Source: Poa pratensis
Taxonomy: Eukaryota; Streptophyta; Magnoliopsida; Poales; Poaceae
Reading direction: 5' to 3'
DNA: 64,000 bases
NCBI GenBank assembly: GCA_947311845.1
Contig: CAMZMU010000107.1
Coordinates: 16,744,225 to 16,808,224, forward strand
Part shown: positions 37,162 to 49,040 of the stretch, one piece after another
How positions within the stretch are numbered: position 1 is the first letter of the stretch
Layout of the letters: every line of letters begins with the position of its first letter
Notes under the pieces: generated by a model
Seen by the model: the letters and a program-made list of their open reading frames with translations, nothing else
Database searches by the model: none
Told to the model about the DNA's origin: nothing
Made by a program: the position numbers and the translations under genes

Positions 37162-38486
37162 TATTGGATGTATGCCCAAAAGACAATAAAGTTTAACATC
37201 TGATTCATAATTATGCTTCATAATTCTATGCTATAACTGCGGTGACTCCTGAATATGTGATTCAGAGTAAAACTCACTCGCACGTGTAGAGACATGAAAA
37301 CAATAAAGTATACCCTACTCTTGCCTTTTAGACTAATTCGTTGATTGCTAGAGACCACGTTTTCCTGGTCTGGGACATTGTTTATGTCAGTATAGATGAG
37401 TGGCATATTGTTGGTGGAAACAATATGGCTGGGTAGACCCAAATCGTTGATATCCTAAGAAGATTCCAAATTGTCTTTTTGTCCTTAGTGCAATATCGAG
37501 ATGGTTATTATATGACATGTCCTTAAACCATAAGGTTATTAGGGTGTCCGGAGTATTTTGTCTACGGACACTGGGTGTCCTGGATCATCTAAAAGTGTTT
37601 TATATGATAAGTAATTAATTCGGGAATATTCTGTAAAAGGAAATATTCAAATAAGAATTAATTAGACAAAATATTAATTAATTAAATATTATTTTATTTA
37701 ATTAATAAATAATTATTGGAAAATATTAAATAAAAATAAAGGAGCCTACCTTGGGGCTGCCTAGTGGACCCTAATCGCCCACCAAGGCAGCCACACCACC
37801 AAGTGGAGGTGGTGGGCCAAACCGCATAAAGGGGGGAAGTTTCCCCCTTGGCTAAACCCTAATGGGCCTAGGTCCCATGGGGGGAGGCGGTTTGGGAGGA
37901 GTCCTCCTCCTCCTCCCTAGGGCCGGCGCACCACTTGGGGGAGGTTTTGCCTCCTCCCCGAAGTCTCCCTACCCTTTGGCCTCCTATATAAACCCCCACA
38001 CCCTCTCCTTTGGAGACACAAGTTAGATCTCTTTTAGTTGGATTAGAGGGTTCCTCTCTCCAATTAGATCTAGATCTAACATCTAATCTCTCTCTCCCTC
38101 CTTCTCATATGTTGAGATCTCCACCTTCATATACACCAGCGGCGAGTGCTTCAAGCATGCACGGCGAAGCCCTGCTGAACTAGATCCGATGTATGTGTGC
38201 GGAACTCAGAGGGGTGATCCGTTGAGAAACGGTTGACCCTATCTCACTCTGTTGGATCAATGCGAGACGCAAGGAGTCTACGATATTCTCTTGGCTAGGC
38301 TTAGCCGAGGGAGTTCTTCCACAAGCTTCATCAACATCGTCATCGACATCTCTTCCGCTTCACGGTGTCGGTAACGAATTTAAGTTAGATCAATATGCAT
38401 GTGTTGTTACTTGTATCTTCATAGTAGATCTTGGAGGTTGTTGCGTAGCAATGCGGAAATTTTTAATTTACCGTACACGTAACCCA
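37162..38486 (+). repeat. 5' LTR of the BARE/Angela-like Copia
   Basis: It runs from TATTGGATGTATGCC (the first G of TG mutated) to GTAACCCA. Compared with the 3' LTR it lacks about 705 bp after GGTTATTAGGGT (junction near 37546), corresponding to 50516 to about 51222. It still contains a TATA box and the transcript start region. Confidence 0.85.
37985..37992 (+). promoter_or_regulatory. TATA box of the Copia LTR
   Basis: TATATAAA lies in CCTCCTATATAAACCCCCAC, followed by a pyrimidine-rich start region. The same TATATAAA occurs in the 3' LTR at 59042-59049, where another element is inserted directly after it. Confidence 0.8.
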
Positions 38487-38490
38487 ATAG

Positions 38491-38502
38491 TGGTATCAGA
38501 GC
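38491..38502 (+). other. Primer-binding site of the BARE/Angela-like Copia
   Basis: TGGTATCAGAGC, complementary to initiator Met tRNA, lies four bases after the LTR end at 38486. Confidence 0.9.
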
Positions 38503-41199
38503 GATCTATGCGTAGATACAAGATTTGATCTAGAGCACATAGTGTGCGGGCATTGCATAAGTTTGTGCGAGTATGTTATTGAAGTCTATATCTTCTAACA
38601 TTCAGATTGTTTATGGTTGATTCCCAATATGCGGTCTTGTCTTGTTTTCAATGGCATAGTAAGATCTTTCGGACTTCTGGCAATCCACGGACCTTCCGGC
38701 TGCTCCTAGTATGCCTGTCGGCGCCAACGAAGTGCTTCAGTAGCTTTGGGTCTTTCTATAGTTGGTCTCGTCGACTTGATAGCGGATGGGGCATGTGGAC
38801 TAGGTCCACATGAGGGTCACACGCACCTGCAATTGTCTAGATTGGGGCTCGAGATGTTTTCGTAATATATGGGTCTCAATCACCCCGCAATGGCAATCTA
38901 GCAACATGAATAATCATGCTTGGTAAGGGCCGTAGTTTTTCGGTTTGCTCCGTAAATCCTACAGTCACGTTAAAAGATGCAGAACAGACGTTAGAGGCGT
39001 CTAACTCAGTTTTGCAGGAACAGTGATGTGGTATAGTCTCGAAATTTTATTTTGAGTTATTGCCTAACATTGTTTTGTTTTGGTCGGCATGCCGTTCTTC
39101 CTTGTTTGTCGAGCTACGGTGATAGTGGAGGTTAGGAGAAGGCATGCACTTGTCGTGAACCTCGACATGGCCACACCGGTGGAGGCGACACCGGAAGATG
39201 AAGGAAGAAGACTATACTACATCACGAAGTGTTATTTACTTGTGCATGTTTTATACCTGTTTTCTTGCTTTCCCTTGGTTGCGCAGTAGACGTGATTATT
39301 AGGGTGATTCCTCAGAAGGAGCTACGGATATAATTATCTAAGCTATATAAACCAATATCAAGGAGTTCGTGCTCATCCAACCGTGGCACCGTCAAACCAG
39401 ATGCTTGTCACCAGGCATACGGAATCCATGCATCGAGTGTGCCAAGGGTTTGGGAGGCGGGCACGAACCGTTCTAGCAGCATGATCGGTTGGTTATCTTG
39501 AAGTCCAAGCATAACTAGTTATGAGTTCAGAGCACATCCATCGAAAGATGAAGCGCAAGTCACGACAGGAAGTGATTTGTCCTTTGACCTGCCCGTTGTA
39601 AGCTACGACATGCGATGTATCCATCCTTGATCGTATGTTGAACGTGGATTTCGTATACACTAATTTGATCTTGAGGAATATCAATTTTAGTGGGAGCACA
39701 TTATTAGTTTATCTTTAACTAGTGCTAGAAAAATAATTATGAACATGTCTTAGTGAACTTTAGATTGTTGTAGATCGACACACGTAACACCCGCTATTTA
39801 CCTTGGTCCACTAATTGAAATAGAAACCACTTTCTACCATTAGGAGTAAATGTGTTGTTGGGTATGTCTCCTAAGGCTTGTACTTACGGGTGCCAAGAAT
39901 AAGTATGTCCTCGTCGCTCCTCCTTCGGGAGTTGTTGTCGAAACTGCTTATGATGAAAGGGGAGCTCACACCTTGAAGAGTGATGAGGAGTAAATGTGTT
40001 GTTTGGGTATGTCTCCTAAGTATTAGCCTGCAGACTCTGGGGTTTCTAATCCCGATTGAGCCAAATACAAATTTTATGTTGTCTTCACTTCCCAGTTTAA
40101 CAACGGATGCATCATGATTCAAAACATGAGTGGGCGGAAGAAAACATTAAATGGCTCCTTGCAATGCTGAAATCTGCAGAAGCTAATGTGATGAGGGGTA
40201 ACAATCAAGTTTGATAGTTGCCCAAATCGCATACTTCAAGAAGAAGAGGAACAAGAAGGCTGAAGGTGCTAACACACCGGATAAGCTTAAAAGGTTTAAT
40301 TCAGGAGAATCCTGAATATCTCTTCCGAGGAAAGAAAAGATATTGGAAGTGGAACTGTAAAATGTTTCCGGGCATTAATGAGAAGAAACCTGTTAGAGGT
40401 ATAGAAGGTATAAGAGTTGTACTTAAATGATATTCGTTATTCTTACTAGTAACTCTGGAGTATTGATTGCGAAGATTTTTTCTTGCGTTCAATATAAGGG
40501 CTGCGGAAAGTAAGAAGGGTGAAGAATAAAAGGTGGTAGTGTGTGCCAAGTTTGGCGCATGGACCTTCGTCCTTGGATGAAGACGTCTCCATTTTTATTT
40601 TTCAAGTTAAAGGATTTGTGAGCTTTGGCTCAACAAGGTTGCATGTTTGGCGACAAATATTCTTGTGAGTTTATAGGACAAGTTGGTCCTGTTTATTATG
40701 ATAAAGAATATTGGAGATCACTCCCTCCAGGGATGATCAAGTTGCAAATCTTTTGAAGTTAAGGGAATATCATTTGTTCTAAAATATTTTGTGATTATGT
40801 TGATATCACCTTCGAGTGACACTATCATCTTGGATGCATCATATGCATGATGGAAGGAAATTAAAGATATCGTTATGTGAAATGAGTGAAAGACTTGGTG
40901 AATTACACGCTTCTTTGAAGCTTGAATTCATTAAGTATTCCGGCACATAGTGATAAATCAACAAAAGATAAAGGTTTTGGACTGTTAATGATTTATCATT
41001 AATGTCTAAAGTTTCACAAAAATGTTTTAGATATAAAGTCTTGGTGATTATAATTATGTCTTGAAAGTTTTCAAGTCATGATCTGACTAAGTGTGACGAA
41101 GTCAGCACTAAGAATCTTCTTGTTTTTTGCACTACGTTTGGCAATACCCAATCTAGAATATATTTGCTCGCTAGGTAATTTTAGCAGAGGAAAATTATC

Positions 41200-41440
41200 T
41201 TGCTTCGTGTCATTGTTTTGAAAGATAAACTATGGATGGACACGTTGGTCTTAGGTCCTAAAAGTTTCTGAAAGATTGGAACTTGGTCCTAAGATAAAAG
41301 ACAAAGCAAATTTCATTGTCTCTTGCCTCATGTCATTGTTTTGAAAGATAAACTTTGATGGACATGATGGATTTAGGTTCTGAGATTTTCAGAAAGATGA
41401 AACTTGATCCTAATAGTAAAAGACAATGAGTTACTTTGTA
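41200..41440 (+). repeat. Two tandem units of about 123 bp
   Basis: Unit 1 (41200-41322) and unit 2 (41323 to about 41440) share TGTCATTGTTTTGAAAGATA, a GATGGACA segment, CTGAAAGAT-like text, AACTTG(G/A)TCCTAA and AAAAGACAA. They are diverged copies inside the Copia interior. Confidence 0.8.
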
Positions 41441-41988
41441 GGTTGTTCCAATAAGTTAATTGGAATTCCTCTTATAACACCACATAAGTGACAATGTTTT
41501 GTTACTAAGAGATATGTGATTCTTAAGGAATTTATTCCTTGTTGAATTCAGTGGGAGGATGGTGATTCTTGAAGAGATTAATGAATCTTCGGAAATAGTT
41601 ATCAGAAATTGTGCAGGCGGAAGCAATTCCAATTGACAATTCTTTTAGACTAACACCGAGAGTCATTGCAACATGAGCATGACTTCTTGTCAAGAAATAA
41701 TCACTTAACCAGATAAAGAGCATATGAGTTTCTAGGAAACTTGAGTCCATATGCTAAAGACAAAGTAATAAGATAAGGTGCTATAGTATCCAAACCTTTA
41801 TGACTTAAAGTCATATTAATTAGTAATATCATCAAGTTCGAGTTGAGAGACTTGAAGGAATTCCTGTTGGAATATTTGATCATAAAACTTGTTTTTTCAT
41901 AAATGGTTTTATGACAAATTCAAGAGTTGACTACTCAGGATCATATGATCTGTAGCACGACTTTGTTGATCTAAATGGGACTAGTAGA

Positions 41989-42205
41989 TTTGTATGAGAT
42001 GTTAACAAAGTAAATTCCTCTAAGGAAAAGTAATCGAGTATGTGTACAATGTACAACTCGAGGGCTTTGTTAAATGAGTACAATACTAGTTATTTAATGA
42101 GTATGTTTGTATAAGATGTTAACAAAACAAATTCCTTTGAAGGAAAATTTATCGAGGATGTGTACTAGGTACAGCACGAGGGTTTTTGTTAAATGAATAC
42201 ACAAC
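41989..42205 (+). repeat. Two tandem units of about 117 bp
   Basis: Both units start TTTGTAT(G/A)AGATGTTAAC. They continue with AAATTCCT, AAGGAAAA, a TCGAG-ATGTGTAC segment, a CGAGGG segment and TGTTAAATGA. Copies start at 41989 and 42106. The CACTA insertion site is 15 bp downstream. Confidence 0.8.
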
Positions 42206-42239
42206 TTGTCATTAAAAGTATCACTAGTAGGGAAGTGCC

Positions 42240-42515
42240 TTTCTATGGCGCACCAAAATAGCTTTTGTGGCGCATGGTGGGTGCGCCACAGAATTCTCGC
42301 CACAAAAATATTATTTCTGTGGCGCACCCTTCTGTGCGCCACAGAAAGTAGACAATTCTGTGGCGCACTTCCAGAATGCGCCACAGAAATATTGCTCATG
42401 CGCCACAGAAATATTAGTCCATGCGCTGATGAATTTGACAATAATTTATCTGTGGCGCACTTGCTTCGTGCGCCACAGAATACGGTGCGCCACAAAATTA
42501 TTTACCATGCGCCAC
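42240..42515. repeat. Left subterminal TGTGGCGCA repeats of the CACTA
   Basis: About ten copies of (T)CTGTGGCGCA or its inverse TGCGCCACAGA(A) occur in 280 bp. Several are head-to-head pairs separated by 4-12 bases, so each pair can form a hairpin. Arrays like this are the usual binding sites for the TnpA-type protein of CACTA elements. Confidence 0.9.
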
Positions 42516-42794
42516 TAAATTATTTATTGAATTATCGATTATTTGCTGTATTAATTTGACAATAATACATGTATATTACAGTATTTATACAGAAAATAAT
42601 AGAAACAGTAATATATTTTGACACGGTATTAAAACAGACAGATAAATATGTCATTACATCAGTTAGAGCCCGAGATACATACATATATAGTGACAATTAA
42701 CTGGTACAAAAGTTCACACAAGTCTTAGTATAAATGAAGTTTTCACGACCGCCTAAACTAGGATCAAACTGAGTACACGTCCACGTCCTGCTGA

Positions 42795-45700
42795 TCAAGG
42801 AGTCTTCTTGTTGAGCGGCGCCGGGAACGGTTTGTAGCCGTCTTTCGTCGTCCACGTCCGGCTGTCATTTTGAAGAGCTAGGTGTTCTTCGATTTGCCTT
42901 TGATGCAACCCTGGAAATGGATACAACCATGTATTAGTGTTCATATTTGTAACCATGTCAATATAGGTATATATATTGGTTAATAATATAAATAGATTGA
43001 GTATGATAAGTCTATAGTAAAGAAAATAAAGAAACACTTATTGCGAGTATGCATGATTTATCCTACCACTGGCTTTGTTGAAGGTCCCCTTTGCTGTCAC
43101 AACATCGTCGTAGATGATTCGCGACAACTCCATCTGGATGAGATGAAAGTCTTCTCTAAGCTTATCCTCGGCGATTTTCCCTGCATTTTTGGTCCATTCT
43201 CGGATACTAGATGGCAACTTTGTTTTCAGTGCATCCCGGACAAACCCTTTCATGAGATGGAGGACGTAGAAGGCATCCTTCACGCTGCCATGCTTCTGCT
43301 TCATGCAATCGAACTGGGTCCCATGCCTGAACCGGTGTTTGTTGTTCAGCGAGAAACATTCCCCGTTCGTCTGTCCTTGTTCGAAGTGGCCTCCCATTTG
43401 GGCGTAGCCCTCGAGAGCCTCATCGAGAACACCCTTTATTCTGGTGTAGTCTTTCTTATTGCTCGAACTCCCCGTGTCCAAATAAGTGGCAATGGACCAC
43501 CTCGGGTTTAGGATGATGAGTACGCAGTACTTGTCCCTAGTCGGAAAAAATGCAGTGGAAAGGATCAACAACGGAAGAAATCTATAAGAAAGCATAAGAT
43601 ACGACGGCGGCGAGCGGATGTGTACTTACTCGGGAAAGAAAGGTAGAAGAAGGTTGTTCTTCCTCTTGTTGTTCAGCATGAACCTCTTCAGGTACTCCGT
43701 GGCCTTATCCCGTGTCGTTGATCCTTCCACCAGCTGACTGTCACGCATGTAGTAGGGATCCACTACCGTGACGTACGGGGCAACATCTCTCTGGATCTTC
43801 ATCGCCATATTGATCGCGTATAGGCGGACCAAGTTATAGTCCAGCCGTCTAGAGTGAAACAGGTTGAAGACGTCCTCGAACGCTATGAAGAACAGATCGG
43901 CGGGGGCTTCAGTAACGAAGTCCACGTTCTTTGGTACCTGGACCGTCAACACCGGGTAATTTGGATTCTTGTCTTTAAGAAGCAGGCCCTCCATCATCAA
44001 GATAGCTTCATGCAAAGAGAGCATGGGTCCTTTTGCGAGGCAGAGCAACTCCGGAGGCAGCAACGGTTTACCAGCTACATGAACTCGGGTCAAGCTATCC
44101 GCACGGGGTGATGTCATGTCTTCATGACCCCGGATAACCTTAGGAGCTGGCTGGCTCGTAGAGGTGCCTTGCCTACTTCTCTTCTTAGACTTCTTGATCT
44201 TCTCTGGGGATGGTGGGGGTGCAGTGAACCCCGCGCAAACCGTCCGTGTCAGTGTGCCAGGGCTGAAAATGTTACCCGTTTTGTCTGGAGCTTGATCGCC
44301 GGCTTCCGGAGGCGTGTTTTGAGAAAAACTCAGGCGCTGGCATGTAGTGCGACGACCAGGTTGATCACCGTGAGCGCGGAAGGGTGGTTCCTCATCCATA
44401 GCAGGCATGAACAAATCTTTGCTCGCGCCCGTGTTGATGAAGCCATCGACGTCGATATTTTCATCATCATCGTCGTTGCCATCAAGTTGAGGTGCAACGT
44501 CTTTGGCTTCGGACGGCTGTTGCGGTACAGACATTCCCAACAGTCTTTGGTGGCGGCTGGTGGTGGCAACGACCGGCGGTTCCTTCCGGGTGGTGGCGAC
44601 TGCTGCTTGTGGCGCCGGTTCCTTCTCAACAGGTTTTCGTGGCGGCTTCGAGGGCCGAACGATCGGCTTCCGGGGTTTAGAGGTGGCGCCGGTGGAGCGG
44701 CGCCTTAACCCCCCAAGACGAATTTGGGTCTTCGGCCATTCCAGGACCCACTTGGGGCAATTTCCAAGGAGCATGTGTTTCTCGGCTCCCGGAGGTTGCA
44801 TGGGGGGGTCGATGCCACTAAACTCAGGCAGTACCTCAGTCACCTTGACCCTCATCACGGCCTCGCTCATTCTATTGTTGTGCATATCACGGCACAATGG
44901 TTGTATGAGCATGCCCTCAGCAACTTCCTTCAACTCGCCGTCGGGTACCACCCTATGCAGGAGTATGCAAGGCGTGTCCTTTTGTGAACAAATGTTGGGC
45001 ATCATCAGGTGGCAGTCATAAAAGGCAGAGTTATAGAAAATGACGCGGACTAAGTAATTAATTAGTTACCTTGTCGATGGCGTTGATCTCGGCTAATGTC
45101 GAGACAAGGGCGCCGGTGCCGGCGGCCGGCCTAACATTCTCCTCCGGCCGTTCGGGTGGTGGCGCCTCGGTATCTTTCGCGGGAGGGGGTGTCGGTGCGA
45201 CAAAAGGGACCGACTGCTGCAGGGTGGCGTTGGGTGGGGTCACCAGGTCCGGCGACACGGCCCGGTTCATGGTTGAGTTGCTGCCGCTGAAGCTGGGCAC
45301 GTGTATGGGCCCTTGTTGACCTCCCGCATTCCAAGCAGCTAACCCCTCAAACAACCCAGGGGGTATGAGCGTCCGGATCCTCTCGTCCACTAACTTGTCC
45401 ACTGTACTGGAGTCCACTATTTGCTTCTCTAGTGACTCCACCTTCTTCCTTAGCTCCACAACCTCGGCGGTATTATCCCTCTTCATCTTCCTCCTCTCCT
45501 TTCTCTTCTCCGGGTCAGATGAGTAGTACTCTACGAACTTCATGCTCGTACCAAAGCCGGACACACGACCAGCTGACGTCGGCGGCTTCGACTTGTCCCT
45601 ATCCTTGTAAGCGTTCGTCGCCCTGTTGAAAGTCGTGTCCCACGGCTCCGTCGACTCCTGGGACGACGGGCCATCCTTCAACTCATCCTCCTGCAGACAA

Positions 45701-46740
45701 AGGAAATTAAGGTGAACCCATGTAGAAATATATGACTTCGTTATCTAATTAGATCAACGCAATGGACTTTGAGATATCCGCGGAAATTAAATTCCTTACC
45801 AGTAATTTCTCGAATGTCCTCACATCGTCATCGTCGGTAACGAATTCCCCCGTCGCCTCGTTCAGATAGTAGCGGGACCGGACAAAGTTCCTCACTTGCT
45901 CGTCCGTGAATTTGTTCCACATGTTCTCTTTTCCCATTTTTGCAACAATGGCATCCTCCTTTTCCCAAACGGGCTGTTTTCCTCGGTAACCGCCGCTTCC
46001 CAAACGGTGGTTACCTATGTTCAGCTCCCGCATAGACTTACCCCACTCGGTCCATTTTGTAGCCTCCTCAGACTTTAAGGACTCCTTGAATATCTCGAAC
46101 TCTTCTTTGTCGAGCGTCGGTTCTTTGGCACTTATCTCCTCCCAGCTTTGACCCTTATTGATCTTCTTCTTCACCCGAAATTTCCAGCTGCTCAAGGCGG
46201 TGCTCATCTTCGTGATGGCTAAACTGTCCACCTTTTTGTTCAACGGAAGCGGGAACGTGTATCGTTGGTGAAGCTTCGTGAGGAGGTGTTCGACCAAAGC
46301 CTCATTGCCCTTGCTTCTGAGGTCCTTCGTGTTGATCGACATGCTTTCCCGGACGATGCACCCTAGTTGCATGCTGTACCCTTTGGCATGCTTTTCCGGC
46401 TCCACTGGTAGGCCACTGGCGTGACCTTGGTGAACACGTGTGTGACGTTGTCGAGCGCTTGCGGTTTCCGATCCTTCCTTGCCTTCTTCCGCTTAGCGGT
46501 CGGGTTGCTATCGGTAGCAGCATCTGTGTGGTCGCCACCATCAGTGGTGCTGGTGTCATCCTCCTGACCGGCACTAGCAGCTCCATCTGTGGTTTCGGCG
46601 TCCTCCACCCGGTCCTCTTGCTCATTCTCGGCGGCCTCCACCTCCTCCTCCATCTGCTGGGACACCTCCCAGAACGACTTGTTGAAATCTCTAGCTTGAT
46701 CTTCGACGCTCATGTGCTTAGAAGGGCCGCCTTCCGACAT
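42795..46740 (-). pseudogene. CACTA gene: plant En/Spm-type domain with Ulp1-like C-terminus
   Basis: Five exons with matching phases: 46740-45800, 45690-45070, 44978-43630, 43536-43067, 42910-42795. Parts in order: an acidic N-terminus (MSEGGPSKHMSVEDQ...); a conserved plant En/Spm (Ptta/TnpA-type) domain (GYSMQLGCIVRESMSINTKD ... WTEWGKSMRELNIGNHRLG); a coiled coil (ELRKKVESLEKQI); a Pro-rich linker; a DUF8039-like stretch (DTPCILLHRVVPDGELKEVAEG); a basic linker; then a Ulp1-like region (DKYCVLIILNPRWSIATYLD). In this last region the usual HW is replaced by YC, and the usual Cys-containing CG(Y/F)YV reads DAFYV, so catalytic His and Cys appear lost. A one-base frameshift near 46418 breaks exon 1 just before the TnpA-type domain. 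Inferred role: binding of transposon ends. Confidence 0.75.
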
Positions 46741-46847
46741 GTTTGCACTGCATTAAAAAGAGGCAAAAGGTTAGTACAACAAATATAAGAAAAAATCGCT
46801 TAATTAAGTACTAAGATACCCCGGCCCATGCATTAGTCGCAATACCC

Positions 46848-47175
46848 CATATGCCTATTTTTAGCAAAGTCATGCCAAAATTCACGAAAAATTTCGGCAT
46901 GACCTTTGCTAAAAAAGGGACATATGGAGTACCCGAATTTGCCGGAACGGAAGTTAATCGACGTTCCGACAAACTCAAGGGCCTCTCGGGGTACCTGCAG
47001 ACATTTCACAAATCATATGTCCTATTTTTTAGCAAAGTCATGCCAAAATTCACGAAAAATTTCGGCATGACCTTTGCTAAAAAATGGACATATGGAGTAC
47101 CCGAATTTGCCGGAACGGAAGTTAATCGACGTTCCGGCAAACTCAAGGGCCTCATGGGTACCTGCAGACATTTCA
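46848..47175. repeat. Two tandem units of about 166 bp with an internal inverted repeat
   Basis: Units start at 46848 and 47014 with CATATG. Each contains TTAGCAAAGTCATGCC and, about 20 bp on, its near-perfect inverse GGCATGACCTTTGCTAA. Then come ACATATGGAGTACCCGAATT, a GACGTTCCG segment and a CTGCAGACATTTCA end. They sit in the CACTA just upstream of its gene, on the minus strand. Confidence 0.9.
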
Positions 47176-48292
47176 TCCACAAACATTTGTGGCCGGCATC
47201 TCCGACCGGCAACAACATCACATCAACACAACCACATCTCCGGCCGGCATCTCCGGCCGGCAACAAACACACATACAACATCCACATCTCATAAACATAC
47301 ACGGCATACGGCAAAATCCACATCCACATCACCACATCCACATCTCACCTAAAATCACGCTGAGTTTCCTTTAAATTTCCTGCATTTGGCAAAATAATGC
47401 ATTAGTTAATTCCAACTAAAAATGCATCTTCAAGACAATTAAAAAGTACCAACTTTGGACGCTTACGAAATTATCAAATCTTGATCCTATTTGCAATGTA
47501 CCTTCATGGATATCTTGCACTACGCTATTACTTCATGATAAAGCTCAAAAATAATTTTTGAAAACTTCTAACACCTTAATTCAAGTCAGTTTGAAAGGCA
47601 TGTTTAAACACTGACCATATTTGACTTAGCAAATTTTTCATCTCCAAAATTTCATCTTCAATTTTTTGCATATACTAACCTAACACTAACCTAGCAACTA
47701 AACTAGAAACTAACCTAGCATCACTAACAACAACAAGCAGCAAGCAAATGAACAACAAAATTCAAAAAAATTGTTGTTGGAGTTTCAACAAACACCTAGG
47801 GTGCATGTTTTTCGGTAGGGGAGGGAGGCAGGGGAGCGGGAAGCACCTCGGGCAGGGGAGCGAGTGGAGGTCCTGGTGTCCTGTGGCGGGTCCCAGGGCG
47901 GCGCCGGTGGTCTTCTTCGTCTGCGGCGTCTCGAGGCCGAGGCGGGGTGGGTTGGGCGGTTGCTCGTTTGCTCGGAGGGAGGGTTGGGCGGGGGCGGGGC
48001 GCAGGGGAGGTCGATCGACGGCGACGAGTTGGGGCAGGGCGCGTGCAAGGGTGGGCGGGGCGCAGGGAGGTCGCCGGCGGCGAGTTGGGGGCGCGGTGGT
48101 GTCGAGCGCGCGCTCTGTGTCGCGAGGCGTTGGGGAAATTTGGGAAGAGAGAGAGAGGCCGGCGTGGGGAGGGCCCACATGTAAGTGGGCGCAGAATAAT
48201 TCTGTGGCGCATCCCAGACTGGGTGCGCCACAGAATTGTGTTGACTGAAACTTTAAAAAGTAGTGCTGCTGGTATATGACAATAAAACCAAC

Positions 48293-48362
48293 ATATCCCA
48301 GTGGTTAGCCAGTACTGAACCTGAAACCTGGGGGCAGCCAGGTTCGAATCCTGGCTGTCTCA
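48293..48362 (+). other. tRNA-like segment with a strong T-arm hairpin
   Basis: CAGCCAGG-TTCGAAT-CCTGGCTG (48335-48357) is a perfect 8-bp stem with a 7-base T-loop (B-box GGTTCGAATCC). A D-arm-like AGTGGTTAGCCAGTA lies 30 bp upstream. I cannot fold a complete cloverleaf with an acceptor stem. This is therefore probably a tRNA-derived remnant or a chance polymerase III-like box pair within the CACTA, not a working tRNA gene. Confidence 0.45.
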
Positions 48363-48364
48363 AA

Positions 48365-48660
48365 TATTTTTGTAAATTTTTTTTGGTTAAATTTTAATAA
48401 AGAACACTACATACATTTGTTATTCTTTAAAAAAAATATTTTTAGTTATATTTAAAAAATAAAGAACACACACATTTGGTTAAATTTTAAAAAATGGTTA
48501 TATTTAAAGAAAGAACATACACAATTTTATAAAAAAAGAATGTACAAAACACAAACACATTTGGTTAAATTTAAAAAAAATTGGTTATATTTTAAGAAAG
48601 AACACACACACATTGAAAAAAAAGAATGTACAAAACACAAACACATTTGGTTAAATTAAA
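48365..48660 (+). repeat. AT-rich degenerate repeats
   Basis: The sequence repeats ACACATTTGGTTAAATTT, TGGTTATATTT(A)AA(G)AAAGAACA and GAATGTACAAAACACAAAC at irregular intervals. It is a decayed minisatellite inside the CACTA and is non-coding. Confidence 0.8.
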
Positions 48661-49040
48661 AAAAAACACACACATACTTTTCTGTGGCGCACGGGCTTAG
48701 ATGCGCCACAGAAATATTAGTTTCAGTGGCGCATCCAGAACCATGCGCCACAGAATAAGCACCCAGGCAATAGTTGGAGTGGGACCCACAACATTTCTGT
48801 GGCGCACAGGACTGGATGCGCCACAGAAATTCTGCTTTCTGTGGCGCATCCAGAGCAATGCGCCACAGAAATGTCACCAGATTTTTGTTGAGGCGGGACC
48901 CACCATATTTCTGTGGCGCATTATAGCTTGCATGCGCCACAGTATTCTGTGGCGCATTGTCCATGGTGCGCCACTGAAATGTTTTTGTGGCGCATGGCCA
49001 AAATGGTGCGCCACAAAATGTCATTCCACAGAAAGGCACT
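48655..49040. repeat. Right subterminal TGTGGCGCA repeats of the CACTA
   Basis: About ten copies of CTGTGGCGCA and its inverse alternate here, again as head-to-head pairs around short spacers. One more pair stands apart at 48201-48235. The motif is the same as at the left end, as required for both ends to be bound by the same protein. Confidence 0.9.

Larger units (their letters stand above)
38503..42221 (+). mobile_element. Decayed internal region of the Copia, left part
   Basis: There is no ORF with a recognisable gag or pol domain. Short reading frames are interrupted everywhere. It contains several direct repeats: 39843-39875 with 39987-40020, 41200-41440, and 41989-42205. It is read as the non-coding or heavily decayed interior of the LTR element, interrupted by the CACTA at 42222. 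Confidence 0.7.

Noticed and set aside
43041..45021. Plus-strand ORFs of up to 194 residues inside the CACTA
   Set aside because: They are antisense to the minus-strand exons, which have consistent splice phases and recognised domains.
47748..48279. GC-rich ORFs on all frames near the right end of the CACTA
   Set aside because: They are low-complexity Arg/Gly/Pro readings in six frames; more likely the promoter or leader of the CACTA gene.
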